Shown here: piece after piece, positions 38,696 to 55,412 of the stretch
How the letters are laid out: each line of letters begins with the position of its first letter
Numbering within the stretch: position 1 is the stretch's first letter
The notes under the pieces: generated by a model
What the model was told of the DNA's origin: nothing
The model's database searches: none
What the model saw: the letters and a program-made list of their open reading frames with translations, nothing else
Position numbers and translations under genes: made by a program
Assembly: GCA_964036155.1 (NCBI GenBank)
Contig: OZ038422.1
Span: 12,113,201-12,177,200 of the forward strand
DNA: 64,000 nt
Direction of reading: 5' to 3'
Origin: Diploscapter coronatus
Taxonomy: Eukaryota; Nematoda; Chromadorea; Rhabditida; Rhabditidae

Positions 38696-40741
38696 TCACA
38701 GCTGTAGGATAAAGTGGATCGTCAGTCCCAACATGACGACGAATGCCGAAATGAGGGCGATGGTACGGGGTGACTGCCACCTGTAGAAATCATTTTAGTC
38801 AAAAATAATCAGCCAGGAATCTTACCACTGCGCTCTCTGGGGGCTGCTCGAGCGAACTCCAGAAAGCATACGCTTGTACATCTGTTTTTCACGTGAACGA
38901 AGACGGCGCTTTTCATCCGACATGCGTCTCAGCTCGCTTAGAATCGCCTGCAATAAAGCAGTTTTAGGAAAGCGATTGGGATATTTTTAAATTAAAAAAA
39001 ATTACCGTATCATTCGGCTCCAGTTCCAGAGCCCTATTCAAACACTCCGTGGCTTCTGGAATATCTCCCAGTGCGTTCAGAGCGGTCGCTCTTCTGGAAA
39101 ATAGAAATAAAAATGAAATTTCAAAAATCAGACCTGTACAAAGCCTTGGCATTGCCATCGTGCAAATTCAGAGACTGCTCAGTCGATTCCAAAACCATCT
39201 TCCAATCTTCGAGCTTAATTGAGGCAATTAAATCAGTTAACTAGGGTAATTTAGTATTTAGTTAGACTAATCATATCAATGAATTACTTTCGCATAGCAG
39301 ACAGCCAAATTCGAATGTAGCGCGGAGAAGAGTTTTCTCACAGATTCTGACTTTTCGCTAACGTCCAGAATTCCAGAGGCCCTGAAGAGTCAAGCTGATA
39401 AAGAATAAAAGTTAGAAACAAATTACCGTTTATAGACAAATATGGCCTTCTCGTATTCGGCCCTTGAAAAGTAGAAATTGCCTCGCTCCTTCAAAGTCAG
39501 CACGAAATCTGCCAACTCCTCGTCGGACATGGATTCGAAATTTGGGCCAGGAAGGATTTCCAGAAGCTCAATCTGAAATCAAGATTGCAGTATGAAGAAG
39601 CAGACTTGCCGATTTTCGAACCGCGGTTAATTGCAGAAAACGAGATAATGTACTTTTTCGAGAGAGAGAGAGAGAAAAAGAGCATGTCTTCTTTTCGCCT
39701 CTCGGAATAAAACGTTATTTTGTTTTCTGCAGTTAACAGCGATTTTAAAGTTAGAAGTCTGGTATGAAGACGTCAGAATTTAAATTAGAATAATTACCGT
39801 GTACTCCTGGTCTTCGTTTGGGTGAATTAGCTCGTCGAGGCCTAATTCTCCGTACGCGAAACGGGCCTTGGACTTGACTGCTACACATTCGCCTTCAACC
39901 ATCAATTTCACGACGAGTTCCCAGGCTGAGAAATTAAAGTAATCATCTAAAAACAAGGAAGGAAGACACAGCAACCCTACCGTCAACGACCATGCTGAAC
40001 CCGGTGATGAGCTTGACATGATTATGCGAATCGATTCCCCTAAAGTTGAAATCAATTTGATTATTCAAAATTGCGGCTACTCTACCTCAGCGTATCGATC
40101 ACTCTGATCGTCACCCACTGTCCGTCTTGGGGCTTTTCCGTGCCCTTTCCGGCTCGAAGCGTTTTCTTCAGCAGGTCACCGCTTCCCAGAATGTCGTCCC
40201 ATTCCTGAAAATTGGTATTTTGGTAACAAGTACCATATTTGATCATTTTTAACAGTCCCACCTGGTTTTTGTTCCTCGCAGAAGCCTCTTGGCGACAGGA
40301 CTCTTCGAGAGCGTCGGAAGAGGGGCCTTTCACTTGGGCGGCTATCGTCTGCGATATAATAATCTTGAAGGATTGTCGTATATAGTTTTTGTACCTGAGT
40401 TCTGGCAGCGTGGGTGATTTCTGAATCGGACAGAGCGCCACGCTCTTCGTCGACATCGATGCTTCCATCCAGGGAGGGCTCTCCGGAAGATACAGCTTGA
40501 CGACCGGGAGACGTGCATAGCTGAGATTAGAGGATATATTAGATCCCTTATATATTTTAAGGGCTATATATGAATATATAGTCTCCTTTCATAAGGATAT
40601 ATATATATATATAATTCCTATTTCAAAGATTCCTATTTCAAAGCTTATATTTGAAATCCCCCCTACTTCGGGAAAATCGTCTTTGTCGATAATGTCGAAT
40701 CCCTCCTCGTCAGGGCGCACGTCCTGCGATTCAACGTCCAT
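38696..40741 (-). CDS. FKBP8: FKBP8-like tail-anchored peptidyl-prolyl isomerase/TPR protein
   Basis: Eleven or so exons. The acidic N-terminus (MDVESQDVRPDEEGFDIIDK) leads to EWDDILGSGDLLKKTLRAGK, closely like the start of the FKBP domain of human FKBP8, then GQWVTIRVIDTLRG, a WELVVKLMVEGECVAVKSKA core and YGELGLDELIHP. Several aromatic residues typical of active FKBPs seem replaced, as in FKBP38. TPR motifs follow (LKERGNFYFSRAEYEKAI, LHSNLAVCYAKLEDWKMVLE, KALYRRATALNALGDIPEAT). The C-terminus is SPRTIALISAFVVMLGLTIH plus five residues, a tail anchor. Members sit in the outer mitochondrial/ER membrane and act with Hsp90 and Bcl-2 family proteins. The TGA stop at 38696 overlaps a TGACGTCA palindrome. 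Confidence 0.92.
40500..40680. repeat. AT-dinucleotide and TATATA-rich tract in FKBP8 intron 1
   Basis: The first FKBP8 intron contains (TA)n near 40592-40612, flanked by repeats of ATATATGAA, TATATATTTTAAGG and TATTTCAAAG words. It is a local low-complexity tract. Confidence 0.6.
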
Positions 40742-41382
40742 TTTCTCTGCGCTCCGTCACGATTCCAACGATCACCTGTTGGATTTTCGGAAAAATCTAG
40801 AAAATAATAAAATTTCGGTGAAAAATCGAAAAACAGCGAGAAACGAAAAAATCGATCGATTGAGTTGAAAAATCGATTTACGAAGTGTTTAGATGAAGGT
40901 TTGGTAAGTTGAAATGCGAAAAACTCCAGATTTCTGGTGCAGGTTTATGTTGATGGTGAGTAAGGGCAAAAGAGGGGTCTTTGCCAGACGATCATACCCT
41001 GCCCCCTTTTTCTCGTCTCTTCAAACTCAAGCAACAGTGAACCAGTATTCTGGGCGGGGATTTGAGAGTCCTTGAAAGTTCAACGTTTCCAGAAAAACTT
41101 CACTTTATTATCACGATTTTCATAAATTAAACACCATTTTTGGATAGGTTTGATAAAATCTCGTCGACCAGAAATGTGAATCCCCTCATGGTAAAAAATA
41201 AAGACAATCACCAGAAATGATATCATTGAATGGCAACGATACCATGTCTACTCTCCCTAGACAATAAAAATACTATGCATAGAAATTCAATAGAAGGAAT
41301 GCAAAAAATCATAAGTAAAGAAAAAATTTGAAGCAAGTGGCTTTGTAAGGATGATATGATAAATTAAATATCGCCGATAAGT
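40742..41382. other. intergenic spacer between FKBP8-like and uba-5 genes
   Basis: About 640 bases upstream of the FKBP8-like start, on the same strand as uba-5. A CAACAG acceptor-like site lies near 40776. No gene seen. Confidence 0.6.
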
Positions 41383-43697
<2,315 letters not shown>

Positions 43698-43885
43698 CTA
43701 AAAATCCATATAAATTTAGAATGTCCATTTTCAGATATTTTACTCGGATTTTTACCGAAACATCTTTTATCGGAGAATTAGAGAAACTAGAATCTTCATT
43801 CAGTCTTCAAAGAAGAATGATAACAATCGATGATAACAAAATGTAACTAACAAAGTCTACCTAAATCTAAATTTAAAACAACTCG

Positions 43886-46000
<2,115 letters not shown>

Positions 46001-46675
46001 CTAAAAATCAAATGTCTCTGAAAAATACAAAATTTCTACGACATATATAATCTTGGACATCTACCAAAATCTGAAAAAAAAGTTTTAAATAAAAAGTTGA
46101 AACTTTATTACTTTTATAAATAAATGGCAATAAATAAAGCTAACACAGTGACAATGAGATGATAAATGAGTTGTTTGTTTGATGATAATTCGATGAGTTG
46201 CAGCACAAAACTCATGTTCACTAACAGTTAAAGCAACGCGATTTGCTCTTTTCTTCTTTATGCTGTTCTTTCTCCCTCGAAAAAGAAAAAGAGCGTTGTT
46301 TCTCCCCCTCTACATTTTCCCAGCTCTACGTTCACGATTTATGGTTGTGAAGAAGTATGATTTAGTGTTGCAGTAATCTTTTCATATCACTCTTGAATAA
46401 AGAAATAAAATATTGCACATGTTTCAAACTAAACTAGTTATTCCAGGAGTTTTAATTAAAGGACTACCATATCTATTTCATACATCCTTTTAAAATTCAC
46501 GTTTTTCTTCAGACAGACGATTTTTAAAATGATGTATCCTGTATAATACAATTTCCTAACCACCGGTATACTCGGAAAGAAATGTGTTTGCACATGATTC
46601 TGACTTCAGACTATAATTAAATAAATAAAGAAGTAAATATTTTCAAGAAAATCTAGAAGACAATAAATTACATGT
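46001..46675. other. spacer between guk-1 and TFB1M genes
   Basis: About 675 bases between same-strand genes. Long for a classic operon spacer, so an internal promoter is possible. No coding or RNA feature seen. Confidence 0.55.
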
Positions 46676-47728
46676 TCATTTTTTGAGCGTCTTTTCGAGA
46701 TCCTCCTGAATGGTGTCGATGAACTGCTTGTAGGCTCGATCCAGATCGTCGTTCACGATGATCACGTCGAACAAATTCGGGTTTTTGTCGACTGAAACAA
46801 GAGAGCATTTTTAAAGAAAGACCAAATTTTCAAGAAAATAGGTCAGAATTTCTACTTTCTTCCTGATCCTCCTTAGCGTGCTTCAGCCGCATCGCTATCG
46901 CTTCCTCCTTTTCCGTTCCTCTAGCGCGAAGACGTTGCTCCTGAAAAGGATCAATATTTTGAAAAGATCAAAATTGGAAAATTACCAAAATCTGCAAAGT
47001 AGGTGCCCTTATGAGAATGTATCTGGCATCCAAGTGACTATTTTTGATGTTCTTGACGCCCTGAAGTTCGACGTCCAACACGCAGATTTTCCCCGTCTTC
47101 TCGATGTCTTCCACAGCTTTCTTACTGTAATTCGACGTCTTCATAATTCTCCCATGACGTCAGAATACCGTACCTCGTTCCGTACAAATTGTCTCCGAAT
47201 TTGGCGTTCTCCAGAAACTCGCCATTTTTCATCATTTCTTCCATCTTCGCCCGCTCCGTGTAGTAATAGTGAACGCCATGCTGCTCGCCAGGCCGAGGTT
47301 GACGTGTCGTGTCTGAAGATTTAGCGTATTCATATGACATCGAATTACAGCAATCAAAAAAAAACTCACGAGAGACGCTGAATGCAAACGAATTGGGATA
47401 TTCCTCCATGGCTCTCGTCAAAATCGTAGATTTCCCGCCCCCAGACGGCCCCGACAGGACGATCGGACGGCACACCATTTTTCGCTTAGCTGAAAAAATT
47501 CCAGATTACTGTAGAGCTGCAGTAGATGAGTGACACTGCATGACGAAGTGGAAAGATATGGAGAAATTTTTTAAACGCAAGGTTTAGGCCAGGGAAAATT
47601 TTTAAAATAAATCTTGATGTCAGAATTTTTGTTGAAAAATCGAACTAACCCGCAATGCTGGAATAGGCTTTTGGAATTGAGTGTCGAAATGGTGCGGTTC
47701 GTGGCAAAAGCGTCGCTACGCCTGCCAT
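46676..47728 (-). CDS. guk-1: guanylate kinase with a probable mitochondrial presequence
   Basis: Exon 1 (47650-47728) encodes MAGVATLLPRTAPFRHSIPK then AYSSIA, rich in Arg, Ala and Ser with no acidic residue, as in a mitochondrial targeting sequence. It joins in phase to AKRKMVCRPIVLSGPSGGGK. The kinase core has the P-loop GPSGGGKST, RQPRPGEQHGVHYYY for GMP binding, EFLENAKFGDNLYGTR, CVLDVELQGVKNIK, RYILIRAPTL and the C-terminal IVNDDLDRAYKQF, ending TLKK. Guanylate kinase makes GDP from GMP and ATP. The internal Met at 47476-47478 corresponds to the usual cytosolic start, so two forms could be made from alternative starts. A 5' acceptor-like TTACATAG abuts the upstream ATG. Confidence 0.93.
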
Positions 47729-49649
47729 CTATGTAATTCGCAGATAAGGCAGCTTTTGGCAAACACAATGAAAATTGCAAACGCGCCACACGCTTTTCAG
47801 AACTCACTTCAGACAAGTTAAAATTGGAAAAAAAAAATTGAAGAATCGATAGTTACCATGCGAAAAGAATGAAGTGTTGGAAATGGTCAAAGGGAAAATA
47901 AATGCGTGTACAGGCAGATGGCGAGAGAGATAAAGGGGGGCGAGAGAGAAGGAGAGGAATAGAAAGAAGGGAACGGAATTGAGACAAAGAAAGGTTACTG
48001 AGGTCAAATACCGGCCTATCTGAGATAAAAATAGACAATCTAAAAAATCGATAAAATGCAGTAAAGTCAAGTTATGAAGCTCCATTAGGTAAATTGCTAG
48101 TCTGAAATAAGAAATTGGGTGGAGTCAGATATGAAGACTTACCTAATCCACCCTTATCCGGATATACCGACTATTTATGCAGGCATAGGAGATTAACGTC
48201 TACATCTCACGCAAAGCGGTGGAATTATTAAATCCCTAGACTGATAGGGATTCAGGATAAAGTTAAGACGTAAATATTAAACTACATGAAATTCGTAAAA
48301 TTCAGGGGAAAGCTACAGTATTCTGAATTAAATTTTTCTTATTTCCGCCATTTTTTAAAAATTTTCCAAAGAAAAAACTGCGTTCTTTTCACATGAGGAA
48401 CACATGGCGGTGACCTGTACTCTGAAAAGATAAGAGACTAGAGAAAACGAGATATGGCCATGCATATGAAATCTACAGATGAAAATACAATTGATTCAGA
48501 CGGTTAGAGTCTTTCTAGAACAATATCAATCATAGCACTATTTCTTCTCTGCCTGCCTGTTCTTATCATTGATATGCGTCTCTTTCTTTAGACATGTCAT
48601 TTATAGATTCGAGAGTGCCCGATAAGACTCATTTAATAAATGTCTATTCAAAATTTTAGGCCTTCTTAAATTAAGATCCGCATCAAATTCTAATTTAACT
48701 CTATAGCTTTAATATAAGAATATTTAAATTAAAATTCATCTTAGGTCTCTTAGATATAAGACTCTTCAGTGATTCATTTCATTCAATCTCATATCATCTA
48801 ATAGATATAAAATCCTTTAATAATCATTCCATTCAATTGTATCTTTCTTGAAATTTCTAAATCCTCTGGGTTTTGGTTCAAACTTCTCATTTCGATGTTT
48901 TTTCGGGCAATGCGCGTTCTTTCCACCATTGATTTCCCCCTTTCCTCGGCTTGGAGCTTTCCTTTTCTCATCTATTTTTCGCTTTTTTGCTGTTTTCCGC
49001 GTTCTCCTGCCTTTTGCTTATCGGATTTCCGGGGAAGCCCTTTTTCTAGGATTTGTAGAAATCCCCCTATTATTTTAGATTTTGGTTGCCATGTCATTTC
49101 GCATTCTCTCTATTGATGCCGAATCATATGTTCTATAATGCTCTTTAAAGATGTAGAGAAAAGAGCTCCCACTCTCTTATGTTTTGAGCTTCTCATTTCT
49201 GCTCAACAGGATATCCCCCTTTATCTTTACCCCCTAATCCTGTGTTCTCTCGCAAATATTGCATGCGTCAAAGCGAGAACAAAACTTATTCTCCCCGCCC
49301 CGGCCGGCCCCTCCCCAAACCACTTATCTTTCAGAAAGTTAACTCCTTTGAAACTGCGAAATCTTTCAGAACTCAACTTTCTGCCTCTAACCGGTTAGAT
49401 CCGTTTTAGTTCGTCTAAATCCGGAATCGACAGATTGGAAATCGACCCGGCTTCGCGTTTCCACAGCGGTCGTAGAGAATCTTTATTCTTCTCCTGTCGT
49501 TCGTTCGACTTTAGGGTGCTGTGACCGTCAGACCGTCACAGCTTTCCGGGGTAAGCAAACAAAACTATGAAGATCAGCTTTATTCTCGGAAAGAATAAAG
49601 GCCGTAACTAAACAAAATGCATTATCGTTTGTAAAATAAATACCTGAAA
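47729..49649. other. large divergent intergenic region between guk-1 and smd-1
   Basis: About 1.9 kb of mostly AT-rich DNA with promoters for guk-1 (minus) and smd-1 (plus). GAGAGAGA-type purine tracts lie at 47930-47975. Plus-strand frames at 48848-49116 are Phe/Leu-rich without motif and look like chance. No RNA gene seen. Confidence 0.5.
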
Positions 49650-49937
49650 ATGAAAATTCCAGGTCTCTACACAGCCAAAATCCAAGCAGCCGACAGCGTC
49701 GTTCGTCGTTTGTTCGAGGTCCAACCGCCGCCTCGGCCACCTTTCCTCTTTGAACGGTACAAATATTCATGAGCTTTCTAGAAGAAAAAAACCCAGATTT
49801 GTTCTAGAATAAACCTAAGTTTGTCCTAGAGCTGGCCTTAATTTTCAAGAACAAATAAGAAATTTAGAGACAATCCAATAGTTCCATACCGCCGATTCAG
49901 TCCTATCGACTCGGATCAAAAGGCCTCATTTCGTTGA
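49650..49937 (+). CDS. possible small spliced ORF upstream of smd-1
   Basis: ATG 49650 opens a frame MKIPGLYTAKIQAADSVVRR then FEVQPPPRPPFLFE, ending at a donor (CG/gtac, 49756). Joining to the TTTAG acceptor before 49868 gives RDNPIVPYRRFSPIDSDQKA and a TGA at 49935-49937, about 58 residues. Composition looks coding (no low complexity), but I recognise no family. It ends 246 bases before the smd-1 ATG, so it may be an upstream ORF in the smd-1 leader, a small operon partner, or an artefact. Confidence 0.35.
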
Positions 49938-49999
49938 TCGAGGTGAGTTCTGAATCCGGCGTCATCATACCGAAATAGCCCTAAATACTTCAGGATTTT

Positions 50000-50053
50000 A
50001 TGGGCCCTAACAAAAAGGCTCTAATCCTCGTCCTCTACCGTCGACCTCCTTAG
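50000..50053 (+). promoter_or_regulatory. candidate upstream ORF in the smd-1 leader
   Basis: A 17-codon frame MGPNKKALILVLYRRPP with TAG stop lies 130 bases before the smd-1 ATG and follows a TTCAG acceptor. AdoMetDC mRNAs in animals and plants are often controlled by upstream ORFs sensing polyamines, which makes it worth noting; the peptide does not resemble the mammalian MAGDIS peptide. Confidence 0.3.
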
Positions 50054-50183
50054 CGGGTTTACACAAAGTTCACGTCAATTTAGTCGATAAATCTAGAAGA
50101 AATCACTTTCGTTCCGGAAAGATCCGGAGCATACGCAGTACAGCAGACAGCAACAGGCAGAAAATCGTCGTGACGAGATTCAG

Positions 50184-51947
50184 ATGGCTACCGAAGTCGT
50201 TAGCGGACAGACTCAGACTTTCGAAGCAGAAGTACAGAGAATTGAGACACCCGTAGAAGAGTACTTCTTCGAAGGTGAATTTTGCAAACAGCGCCATTAA
50301 TTTAAACTGAACTTGTAAAAGTTTCGCAATATTGCACGTGGATAGGTCAAAGTCTGTGAACATTGATATTAGAAATGTGTGGTGTGATGAATAGGCCTTA
50401 TCAGCTATCTTTACAAGCTAGCAATGATTGATATGAGCTAAAAGGCCAAGCTTTTAAACGAAGACCAGCTTTCAACTTGCAAAAATAAGTTTTAACTTCA
50501 GGAGCTGAGAAACTATTGGAGTTGTGGTTCGAAAGATCGTCGGGAAATGGCAAAATCGGCTCTCTTCGGGACATCCCCCGTGACGAAATCGATGCGATGC
50601 TCGACGTTGCCAGATGCAAGATACTCCACTCCAAACATGACGACAAGATCGATAGCTACGTCTTAAGGTATACGATGAATCTGATGACGTCATCTGAATC
50701 CTGTGATGTCGTCTAAAAGTTGCAATTCAACTATAGTATCTCTAAAATGACTTTCAGTGAGAGCAGTCTCTTCATATCAGACAATCGTCTGATTATCAAG
50801 ACCTGCGGGTCCACCCGACTTCTCGCCACTCTGCCAGTCATCATACGTCTTGCATCAGATTATGCTAATTTAGACCAAGTAACTTTCGAGGACTTTTCTA
50901 AGATTTATGATTGATCTCAGGTCCAATCGGTGTACTATTCTCGAAAGAACTTTCTGAGACCCGACCTTCAGCATCCGCTCTATAAATCCTTTGATGCTGA
51001 AGTCGCATATCTGGATCAGTTCTTTGAGGGTGAATAGTTTTTTTTATCACTTTTCTAAAAATTTTGATCTCTCCTCTCTAGATGGCCACGCCTATTGCCT
51101 GGGCTCTCTGAAGCAAGACCGTTGGTATCTCTACACCATGCACCGTCAGCCGAAGAAGACTAAAATGGCTAGTCGAAATCCGGTAGGAAGTTTTCCGAAC
51201 TTCAACTTAACTCCGAATCAACTTCAGGATCACACCTTGGAGATTCTCATGAACGATCTTGATTCGGATATTCTGCCCGTGTTCACGAAAGACGTTTGCG
51301 AGGATGGAAGAGAATGCTTTGAAGTGGGGATTTCACATAGTCGGACGATAAATAAAACCCATGATTTCAGAAATCCGGAATAACCCATCTGATTCCCAAT
51401 TCTGCCATCGTACACGACGAGATGTTCGATCCGTGCGGCTACAGCATGAACGCCTTCATGCCGGACACGGTAAGATGGCGTCATCTAAGCATTCGGATCT
51501 GATGATGATGTCATGGCGTCATTTTCAGGATCAATATGCGACTATACACGTGACACCCGAGAGCCAATTCTCATTCGCTTCGTTCGAAACGAACATCGAT
51601 GCAAACTGCCTTTACAAACAGACAAAGAAAGTCGTCAATTGTTTTAGGTGAGTTTAGGGAAAAATTCTCAAACAAAAGATTTTTAGACCTGGGAAATTGC
51701 TGATGACCGTTTTCGCTAATGAAAACTCCGTGAAGGGAAAGGACGCTCAACAGCAACTCTGGGAATGCGAATTGCCAGGATACAAGAGAACCAACGTGCA
51801 GTTCGTTAGATTAGAGGTAAAGATTAGACTCCGTCAATTTTTTAGAGTCAGCATTGAAATTTTTAGACGGAAACCCTGGTCTATGCGAATTTCGTCAGAA
51901 GAAACACAATTGATTCTGACGAAGACGACGGCGAAAGAAGCGAATAG
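50184..51947 (+). CDS. smd-1: S-adenosylmethionine decarboxylase proenzyme
   Basis: About nine exons. ATG 50184 directly follows a GATTCAG acceptor. The protein shows EEYFFEGAEKLLELWFERSS, the self-processing site YVLSESSLFIS (cleavage between Glu and the first Ser of the pair yields the pyruvoyl group), LIIKTCGSTRLL, QSVYYSRKNFLRPDLQHP, HAYCLGSLKQDRWYLYTMHR, TLEILMNDLDSDILPVF and the active-site MFDPCGYSMNAFMPD, then ATIHVTPESQFSFASFETN. It ends in an acidic tail, DSDEDDGERSE. The enzyme supplies the aminopropyl donor for spermidine and spermine. Several introns contain TGACGTCA or GGCGTCAT words. Activation by putrescine is known for the animal enzyme and not judged here. Confidence 0.96.
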
Positions 51948-52958
51948 AAAAGAAAGCTAAAGAAAATGTTTGGCTCTAGAAGAAAAAACTTCGAAAATTC
52001 CATGCTTTTTTCTAATTAAGACTCGCTAAGGAGGACGACATTCTATATTGTGTATCTTTTTTCTTTATTTTTAGATTTCTATGTCCCGCTTGTTGACCCC
52101 GTAGGGACTTTACGTATTTTTATTTGAATAAAGCTTTCTGGTGTAGTAATGTCGTGAATGCATTACATAAACACATCGTCATGATCATTCGGAATTTAAA
52201 CGAATATATTTAAGGTGTTGAGACAAAAATCGGAAATAAAATAATTGGCAGATTCGGAACTGAGTTTGACCAAAATTTTCAACTTACCAGAATCGTAATG
52301 AAATCAGGGATCGAAGTCTTGTCTCAGCATCTAACCAAACAGTGATCGTCCTAAAGTTTCGGTCCCAAAAGTCGGAATTCCGGTGGTTTTTAGGGGTTAA
52401 GGCTCCGATCTCGTGAAAAATTAGATTTCAGATTCCTTTTTCGGTCTAATTTTTTTTAATCTAAATTCCGGCTGATCTCAAATTTTTATTAGTAGAATCA
52501 ATATCCAGAAGAAGTGCGATTTATTACTACCCAACATTGAATGACTTCAGACTTTGGAATTTGACATTTATACAACTTGTCCACGTTCACAAACAGGAGT
52601 GGACGGAAGTTTCGATCATTTTTGGGTACCGAAAGTTCTAATTTTGGTTTTGAAACATTTTTGTCCATATCTTCGACTTCGATTGTGGTTTCGAATTTTT
52701 TTTTTCAAGAATCAAAGATCACTTTCGGTTTCAAATTTTTCAACTTCTGTTGAGCTCTTTTAATTGTCGAATCCATTCTCCTGTTTCGGAATCTTCTATA
52801 AACTTTAGATCCCAAGTTAATGTCAGAAATATTAAAACCGCACGAAACAGTTACGTATAATTACGAAATGGGTAGAAAATATGTTTACTGAAATGATAAA
52901 ATAATTTATTCTATAATTCATGATGATAATACTGAGATTAAAGCATTTTGATTAATAA
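51948..52958. other. intergenic region between convergent smd-1 and coiled-coil gene
   Basis: The AATAAAG at about 52126 is a likely smd-1 polyadenylation signal. A small inverted repeat (GTTGAGACAA near 52217, TTGTCTCAGC near 52318) encloses about 100 bases. TCGGAATTCCGG-type repeat words near 52370-52400 also occur near 56790. No gene seen. Confidence 0.5.
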
Positions 52959-54899
52959 TCAGTCTTCTTCACTCTCTGCGAAATGTGCTGAATCCCTATA
53001 GCGAGATTGTGATTTGGGTATATTCGAAGTCTACAAAATTCGCCTAATTCACTGTTGCTTGCAATCGACTTACTTGACTGGCAAAGACTCTATTCGAAGT
53101 AAGATGATATATTGCACTCTGCAGAGAGCTATGAGCATTGTCGAGTAGCTTAGCAGCAGCTCTGGCATCTTGGCTCTGTACAATTCCAGGCAGACTGGCT
53201 ATCGTCATCAAATACGTGTCAATGGAGCTGCGCAATTGGTGAGCATAGTCCTGAAAATTAATGGGCTCAAGAAAAATTGACATCCTTCACGGCTTACAAT
53301 GACAGAAGAGAACCAGTTCTCGTATACAGAGGGGATTTTGGCCTCTTGCAGAGTGTCGTAGAAGGCAGAGATCTTTTCTCTGAATATCTGTGCCTCGAAT
53401 TCGAGACGTTCACAATGAGTCTGAATATTTTGTCGATTTTCAAGTATAGAATTGCATGAACTCACAGTGACTCCTTCCGAGAATCCAGCCTTGTCTGAGA
53501 ATCGATTCAGCCAATTGGTGAGGAGCCCTTCGGCACTGTTAACTGCAGATTGCTGCTCATCGATGGGCCGGCAGATTCGGCCGAACTCGCTCTGCATCTC
53601 CCTCTGCGACAGGTCAGCCAGTGCCATTGCCTGCAGTCGCTCGAGCATCAATCGATCCTGCTCCGCCTGTTCCCTGGCCATTCTCTCTCTGAACACTCCT
53701 CCATTCATCTATATCTTCATCAAATCCGAACCTTCTTTCTCTGAGGAACCGCATGTGCTCCTCGAATTGTCGTTTGCTTTCCTCATTTGCCTGTCGAGAC
53801 TTTTCTCGATTCTGCTGTCGAATTCTGGCCTGCTCTTCGAATTCTTCCATTTTTCTCCTGCAACTCACCCCATTCAAGTGTCTGTATTCCCTGCATGCAC
53901 TTACTGATGTTCCTGTCTCTGTTGCTGTTGTTTGTAGTTATGCTGCCTGAGCCATTCCTCGAACTCCCTCTTCCTCTGTTCGTCCTTCTTGACTGCATCA
54001 GCAGCAGCCTTTCTCCTCCTTTCCTGCCTGTCCCTTTCGTATTTCTGTTCATCTCTCTGCATCTGCCTCCTGTATTCCTCGTCACGCTTCTGTCTGTCAG
54101 CCCTTGCATCATCTTCCAATTTCTTCATTTTCTCTTCGTGTCTCCTGTCATCTTCCCTCTGCAGCTTCCTGTGCTCATCCAGCATTTTTCTGCTGTCTTC
54201 AGTCTGTCCCTTCAGATCAGCCAGCTCCTTCTGCTTCTTCTCGAGTTCCTTCTGATTCTTCTTCGACTGCTTTTGGTACTGTTTTTCCTCCCGTTCATAT
54301 CTGAACATTTCAACCGATTCAATCCAATCAACTAGTCCATACCTTTCTTGATTGCTCCTCTCGATTTGCTCATAAGTATTTTTAGTGTTTTCCGCGAAAC
54401 TACTGAGTATGGCATCTCGTTCCCTTTGATTTCTTGCCTTATTCATCTGCAAAGCTGTTGGTAGAAATTATTTTGATGCCGAGGAAAATTGACCTCGAAA
54501 TTTTGATTCATCTCATTCCTTAAGCTTTTGCTCTCGAATTCATTCTTGAGTCGTTCATTTTCGTACTGCAATAAGATGATCAAATGAAGCTATAAATGTT
54601 TTCAATGATTTACTTTTGCCATTCCCAATTCATATTCTCGTTTCATGGCATCCATTTGTTCCCGATAAAGTCTCTCCTCCTCTTCTTCATCGTTTCGAAC
54701 TCTGACTGAAAGCGATACAAACATTTAGATGATAATGCAGAAGATATGTACCTGAAGGAACAAATGTTCTTTTATGTTTGCCATTATTACCACGTTTGCA
54801 ATAAAGGTAATACGCAAATAAGATTAAAAGTATAGCCAAGCCATAATTCCATAATTCTGTATTGGTTTCAAGTATTTGTCTCAAATCATTGAGCACATC
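52959..54899 (-). CDS. unrecognised transmembrane coiled-coil protein (5' end incomplete)
   Basis: The most upstream supported exon starts at 54899 after a TTTTAG acceptor and encodes DVLNDLRQILETNTELWNYG followed by a membrane helix (LAILLILFAYYLY). No ATG precedes the helix, so a further 5' exon must exist; the frame at 55413-55799 is a candidate. Then come long Glu/Lys/Arg/Gln-rich heptads (for example KKNQKELEKKQKELADLKGQ and DRRHEEKMKKLEDDARADRQ). The C-terminal part is less repetitive (LLTNWLNRFSDKAGFSEGVT, DYAHQLRSSIDTYLMTIASL). The last junction FASQ/TSNIPKSQSRYR ends at TGA 52959-52961. Introns of 42-45 bases are embedded in open frame (54305-54346 and near 53715-53757), so uncorrected ORF calls read through them. 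Function unknown; it may be a membrane-tethered scaffold. Confidence 0.75.
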
Positions 54900-55412
54900 C
54901 TAAAATGCGAAAGTTAAAGAACAAAACAAATAGAATTTATGTCACTACACATCATAGTTAGTTTTAGTATGTCACTGCGCTCCTAATGTTAAACTAGTAG
55001 AGCATTTCTAAAAAGAATCGCTTTAAAATCTAACTTTCTATGAAGATGTTTTATTGGAATGAGCAAAATTACACCAAGTTTTAGTTTTAACTAAGCGCAT
55101 TTTCATAATCAGACTAGGGACAACACGTCTATTCGAGGAAATCAATGAAGATTAGAAGATATGTTCAACTAATTGCCGATTTTATTTGAATCTATCCTGC
55201 CTTACCTTACCCCCTACCCTACCCTTACCTATCTACCCCTATCTTATTTCTTTTCTATAATATCCTAAAATTTCGATTGCAACTTGCATAATCATATCAC
55301 ATTAGTGGTGGTTTAATACAAGCAATTTTACCATGCTTGGAATGTCTAAAAACTTGTGACAGAATGATGTGTAGTATACTCGATACATGATTCCTTCTAT
55401 GGCGTTATTACC

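Noticed and set aside
53787..54335. 182-codon hydrophobic plus-strand frame
   Set aside because: Leu/Phe/Ser-rich shadow antisense to the coiled-coil gene's Glu/Lys/Arg codons.
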